From Chlamydiota bacterium (GTDB lineage: Bacteria; Chlamydiota; Chlamydiia; Chlamydiales; Waddliaceae): a DNA stretch of 7,954 bases. Location: the NCBI GenBank assembly GCA_011065005.1, contig JAAKFP010000105.1, positions 1-7,954 of the forward strand, in the 5' to 3' direction. The position numbers were made by a program, and so were the translations under genes. A model generated the notes under the pieces. That model was not told the origin of the DNA, made no database searches, and worked only from the letters and a program-made list of their open reading frames with translations. Positions 5,648-7,954 of this stretch are shown here, piece after piece; position 1 is the first letter of the stretch, and the number at the start of each line of letters is the position of its first letter.

Positions 5648-6376
5648 TTACTCTCCTTTTACGATAGTTCCCAAGTTTTCCTGTGACAGAGCTCCTACCG
5701 CTTTGCCCTCCTCAAGTACATTCATGTTGAAAACCAGGATGGGAATGTTATTGCTTCTGCATAGGGCAATAGAAGTAGCATCCATAACTTCGAGTTTTTC
5801 TGCAAGGGCTCTTGAATAACTCAGCGTATCATATTTTACAGCATCCGAATATTTTAGAGGATCCTTGTCATACACTCCATCGACTTTGGTGGCTTTCAAA
5901 AGAATATCCGCCTGAATTTCACTAGCCCGCAATGCTGCTGCGGTATCGGTGGTAAAGTAGGGGTTTCCCGTTCCTCCGACAAAGATAAGGACGTTTCCCT
6001 CTGCAAAATACTGTAAGGCTTTTCTCCAACTGAAGGCATCGACAGCTTTGGGGCACTCGAGAGCACTCATAACCTTAGAACGACAAGAAATGCTTGTTAG
6101 AGCTTGCTGTAAAGCTATGCCATTGATGATGGTCGCAAGCATTCCCATCTGATCGGCAGGAGTACGTTGCAGTCCCATTTCTTCCAAGTGAATCCCTCGA
6201 AAGATATTGCCTCCTCCGATCACTATCCCTACTTCTACTCCCGTTTTTGAAATAGATCGAATGGCTTTGGCAATTTTCAGGCAGGCTTCCTGACTAATTC
6301 CAAAAGAATCTGTTCCCATCAGGATTTCTCCGGAAAGTTTGAGAAGGATCCTTTTATAGGGTAGGGAGTTGTTCAT
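5648..6376 (-). CDS. pyrH: UMP kinase (uridylate kinase)
   Basis: This cytoplasmic enzyme phosphorylates UMP to UDP with ATP in pyrimidine nucleotide synthesis; bacterial members are hexamers of the amino-acid-kinase fold. Motifs are intact: KLSGE (13-17), IGGGNIFRG (53-61), FVGGTGNPYFTTDTAAALRA (132-151), KVDGVYDKDP (164-173) and MDATSIALC (198-206). I chose the ATG at 6376, giving 242 residues. A TTG four codons upstream at 6388 is also in frame, but it overlaps the Shine-Dalgarno GAGGG that sits 5 nt before the ATG. The gene follows tsf after 48 bp and abuts frr with no gap. Confidence 0.98.
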   Translation of the reverse strand: MNNSLPYKRILLKLSGEILMGTDSFGISQEACLKIAKAIRSISKTGVEVGIVIGGGNIFRGIHLEEMGLQRTPADQMGMLATIINGIALQQALTSISCRSKVMSALECPKAVDAFSWRKALQYFAEGNVLIFVGGTGNPYFTTDTAAALRASEIQADILLKATKVDGVYDKDPLKYSDAVKYDTLSYSRALAEKLEVMDATSIALCRSNNIPILVFNMNVLEEGKAVGALSQENLGTIVKGE

Positions 6377-6381
6377 AATAA

Positions 6382-6386
6382 CCCTC
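6382..6386 (-). promoter_or_regulatory. Shine-Dalgarno deciding the pyrH start
   Basis: GAGGG on the minus strand lies 5 nt upstream of ATG 6376. The in-frame TTG at 6388 would overlap this site and has no site of its own, so the shorter protein is preferred. Confidence 0.75.
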
Positions 6387-6424
6387 AAACACTTAGGCGA
6401 TGATGTCTCTTTTTATCACAAAAA

Positions 6425-7279
6425 TCAGCTTTGTCCTACGGCCCAGCGAACGAAACTTGCAACTTTGAGGGGTTTGCCGGTTTCTTTGGCTCGTTTTTCA
6501 ACAAGTTCGCCAATTTTTAGGGTATCATCTTTGATGTAAATCTGACGGTTGAGGCAGACATTGTCATAAAACTTTGTTATTTTACCTTCAATGATCTTCT
6601 CGATGATATGATCAGGCTTCCCTTGGATCTGGCCTTTGGCAATCTCTTTTTCATGCTCAAGAACATTCGGTGGAACTTCCTCTGGTGCGACGTACTCCGG
6701 AGCTGCTGCTGCAACGTGCATTGCGATATCTTTTGCCAGCACTTCTTCTACATTGCTGCCATCGATCTCGACGATGGTAACGATTTTTCCTCCAAAGTGG
6801 GAGTATACTCCAAAAGAGTGATTCGCATTTTTTTCGAAAGTTTTCAGTCGGCGAATTTGAATATTTTCTCCGATCGTTTGCACGATAGTAGCACGGTACT
6901 CATCGATGGTTAGAGCGTTATCCTTGGAATATTTTTGACCAAGAAAAGCCTCAAGGGTAGCGGGTTTAGTCGCTACTACCTCTTCAGCAATGTTCTTAAG
7001 GAACTCCTGAAAACGTTCATTGCTGACAACGAAGTCTGTTTCGGCATTCACTTCAACGATAGCTAGGGTTTGATCGTTTTTGGCAATACCGATCATTCCT
7101 TCGTTGGCTGTGCGCCCTTCTTTTTTGACAGCACTGGCCATGCCTGCTTTTCGAAGGATGGAGATAGCTTCCTCCATATCTCCTTTCGCTTCATTAAGAG
7201 CCTCTTTACATTTTCCAATCCCTACGCCTGTGCGCTCCCGAAGTTCCTTAATCATTTGAGGTGTAATTTCTGTTGCCAT
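6425..7279 (-). CDS. tsf: translation elongation factor Ts
   Basis: EF-Ts is the nucleotide exchange factor that recycles EF-Tu from GDP to GTP form. The 284 residues match the usual length. The N-terminal UBA-like domain (1 to about 50) contains LRERTGVGIGKCKEAL (13-28). The core has the EF-Tu-contacting TDFV at 81-84 within NAETDFVVSNERF. The C-terminal module ends with VASFVRWAVGQS (273-284). The ATG is 2 nt after the rpsB stop, and AGGAG lies 8 nt before it within the last rpsB codons. The rpsB-tsf pairing is nearly universal in bacteria. Confidence 0.98.
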   Translation of the reverse strand: MATEITPQMIKELRERTGVGIGKCKEALNEAKGDMEEAISILRKAGMASAVKKEGRTANEGMIGIAKNDQTLAIVEVNAETDFVVSNERFQEFLKNIAEEVVATKPATLEAFLGQKYSKDNALTIDEYRATIVQTIGENIQIRRLKTFEKNANHSFGVYSHFGGKIVTIVEIDGSNVEEVLAKDIAMHVAAAAPEYVAPEEVPPNVLEHEKEIAKGQIQGKPDHIIEKIIEGKITKFYDNVCLNRQIYIKDDTLKIGELVEKRAKETGKPLKVASFVRWAVGQS

Positions 7280-7281
7280 GG

Positions 7282-7954
7282 TTATTTCTCCTCTTCAGCA
7301 GTAACTGCAGGTTCAGGGGCTGATGGTTCGGAAGCCTCTGTTTCTTTTACACTTACTCCCTCTTTGGATTTTTTCTTATCCTCTTCTTCCTCATTCTCTT
7401 CCTTTCTAGAAAGTACGAGCATCTCATTTTTTCTTTGAATGATCGTATTTGTAAGTTGCTGCAGGATCAATTTAATGCTTTTTAATGCATCATCATTGCA
7501 TGCAATGATATACCGAATGGGATCCGGATCACAATTTGTATCGACCAAAGCCATAACCGGAATTCCGAGTTTGTTCGCTTCAGCGACCGCTAGATGTTCT
7601 CGGCCTGGATCAACAACGACAACCAACCCGGGAGGTTTGCGCATCGCACGAACTCCAGAGAAGTGTCCTGTCAACTTAAGCTGTTCTTTGGCTAAAAGCG
7701 ACATCTCTTTTTTGTTCAGCCCTTCCCCACCAGCGGATATCCGCTTTTCAATGCGGTCAAGTTTTTTTATGGATTGGCGAATAGTGGATAGATTTGTAAG
7801 CATCCCTCCAAGCCACCTTTCACAGACGTAAAACTCTCCACAGTCCTCGGCAAGCTCTCGAATAATTCCTTTCGCTTGCTTCTTGGTTCCCACAAAGAGA
7901 ATCGATTTGTGTTTGGAAACAGTATGTTTAACAACGTCAACAGCTTCACGGATT
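7282..7954 (-). CDS. rpsB: 30S ribosomal protein S2, N-terminus beyond the window edge
   Basis: S2 binds the 30S head/body junction. The frame is open to the window edge, and 223 residues are visible from base 7953. The GTG at 7893 is internal because conserved S2 sequence (SILFVGTKKQA, 17-27) spans it. Other family segments are ERWLGGMLTN (45-54), VVDPGREHLAVAEANKLGIP (113-132), DTNCDPDPIRY (138-148) and NDDALKSI (153-160). About the first 60 residues are missing. From about residue 183 there is a low-complexity Glu/Lys-rich, then Ala/Pro/Glu-rich tail of some 40 residues beyond the E. coli-type fold. It is the first visible gene of the tsf-pyrH-frr operon; its promoter is outside the window. 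Confidence 0.97.
   Translation of the reverse strand, partial: IREAVDVVKHTVSKHKSILFVGTKKQAKGIIRELAEDCGEFYVCERWLGGMLTNLSTIRQSIKKLDRIEKRISAGGEGLNKKEMSLLAKEQLKLTGHFSGVRAMRKPPGLVVVVDPGREHLAVAEANKLGIPVMALVDTNCDPDPIRYIIACNDDALKSIKLILQQLTNTIIQRKNEMLVLSRKEENEEEEDKKKSKEGVSVKETEASEPSAPEPAVTAEEEK

Noticed and set aside
6377..6388. TTG start adding four residues to PyrH
   Set aside because: The TTG overlaps the Shine-Dalgarno GAGGG that serves the ATG at 6376.
6608..6913. 101-codon plus-strand frame antisense to tsf
   Set aside because: It is Cys/Phe-rich translation of the complement of an unambiguous EF-Ts gene; a shadow frame.
7070..7831. Two successive plus-strand frames (122 and 130 codons) antisense to tsf/rpsB
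   Set aside because: Ser/Phe-rich composition typical of reading the complement of Glu/Lys-rich coding sequence; rpsB and tsf are certain.

Overview
The window looks like a piece of a chlamydial chromosome, more likely an environmental (Parachlamydiales-like) lineage than a member of Chlamydia itself. The evidence is gene order plus protein type. On the minus strand it reads rpsB-tsf-pyrH-frr, then mcsA-mcsB. As I recall it, Chlamydia has the same series (S2, EF-Ts, UMP kinase, RRF, McsA-like, arginine-kinase-like) as one run. Here the run is interrupted between frr and mcsA. The interruption holds two tRNA genes, a large protein gene I do not recognise, and a palindromic repeat. I cannot name the species from sequence alone.

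Layout from left to right. Bases 1-1503 (+) hold the 3' part of a CocE/NonD-type serine hydrolase with its catalytic triad intact; its start lies outside the window. It converges on mcsB (1500-2567, -), and the two stop codons overlap by 4 bp. mcsB is an McsB-family protein whose kinase signature residues are largely replaced. mcsA (2554-3111, -) overlaps mcsB by 14 bp and has eight paired cysteines and a UVR motif. The 228-bp gap upstream of mcsA is dominated by a roughly 165-bp imperfect palindrome (about 3135-3300) with candidate promoters on both sides. Bases 3340-4764 (-) encode a 474-residue protein of unknown function. It has a Ser/Asn-rich uncharged N-terminus, helical charged segments, a lysine-rich linker and a separate C-terminal domain. 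A near-consensus promoter precedes it (4814-4842). A bidirectional terminator (4848-4883) separates that promoter from tRNA-Lys(UUU) and tRNA-Glu(UUC). Bases 5096-7954 (-) are the translation/nucleotide operon frr, pyrH, tsf and rpsB, with rpsB cut by the right edge.

How the genes work together. rpsB, tsf and frr supply ribosome structure, elongation-factor recycling and ribosome recycling; pyrH supplies UDP. They are packed with 0-48 bp gaps and clear Shine-Dalgarno sites, so they probably form one transcript that may run through the two tRNAs to the terminator. McsA and McsB form a protein-quality-control pair in Firmicutes. Here McsA keeps its metal-binding cysteines, while McsB appears to be a degenerate kinase, and neither ctsR nor clpC is next to them.

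The parts most worth a second look are the palindromic element, the degenerate McsB and the unknown 474-residue protein. I found no CRISPR array, intact insertion sequence, rRNA or riboswitch.
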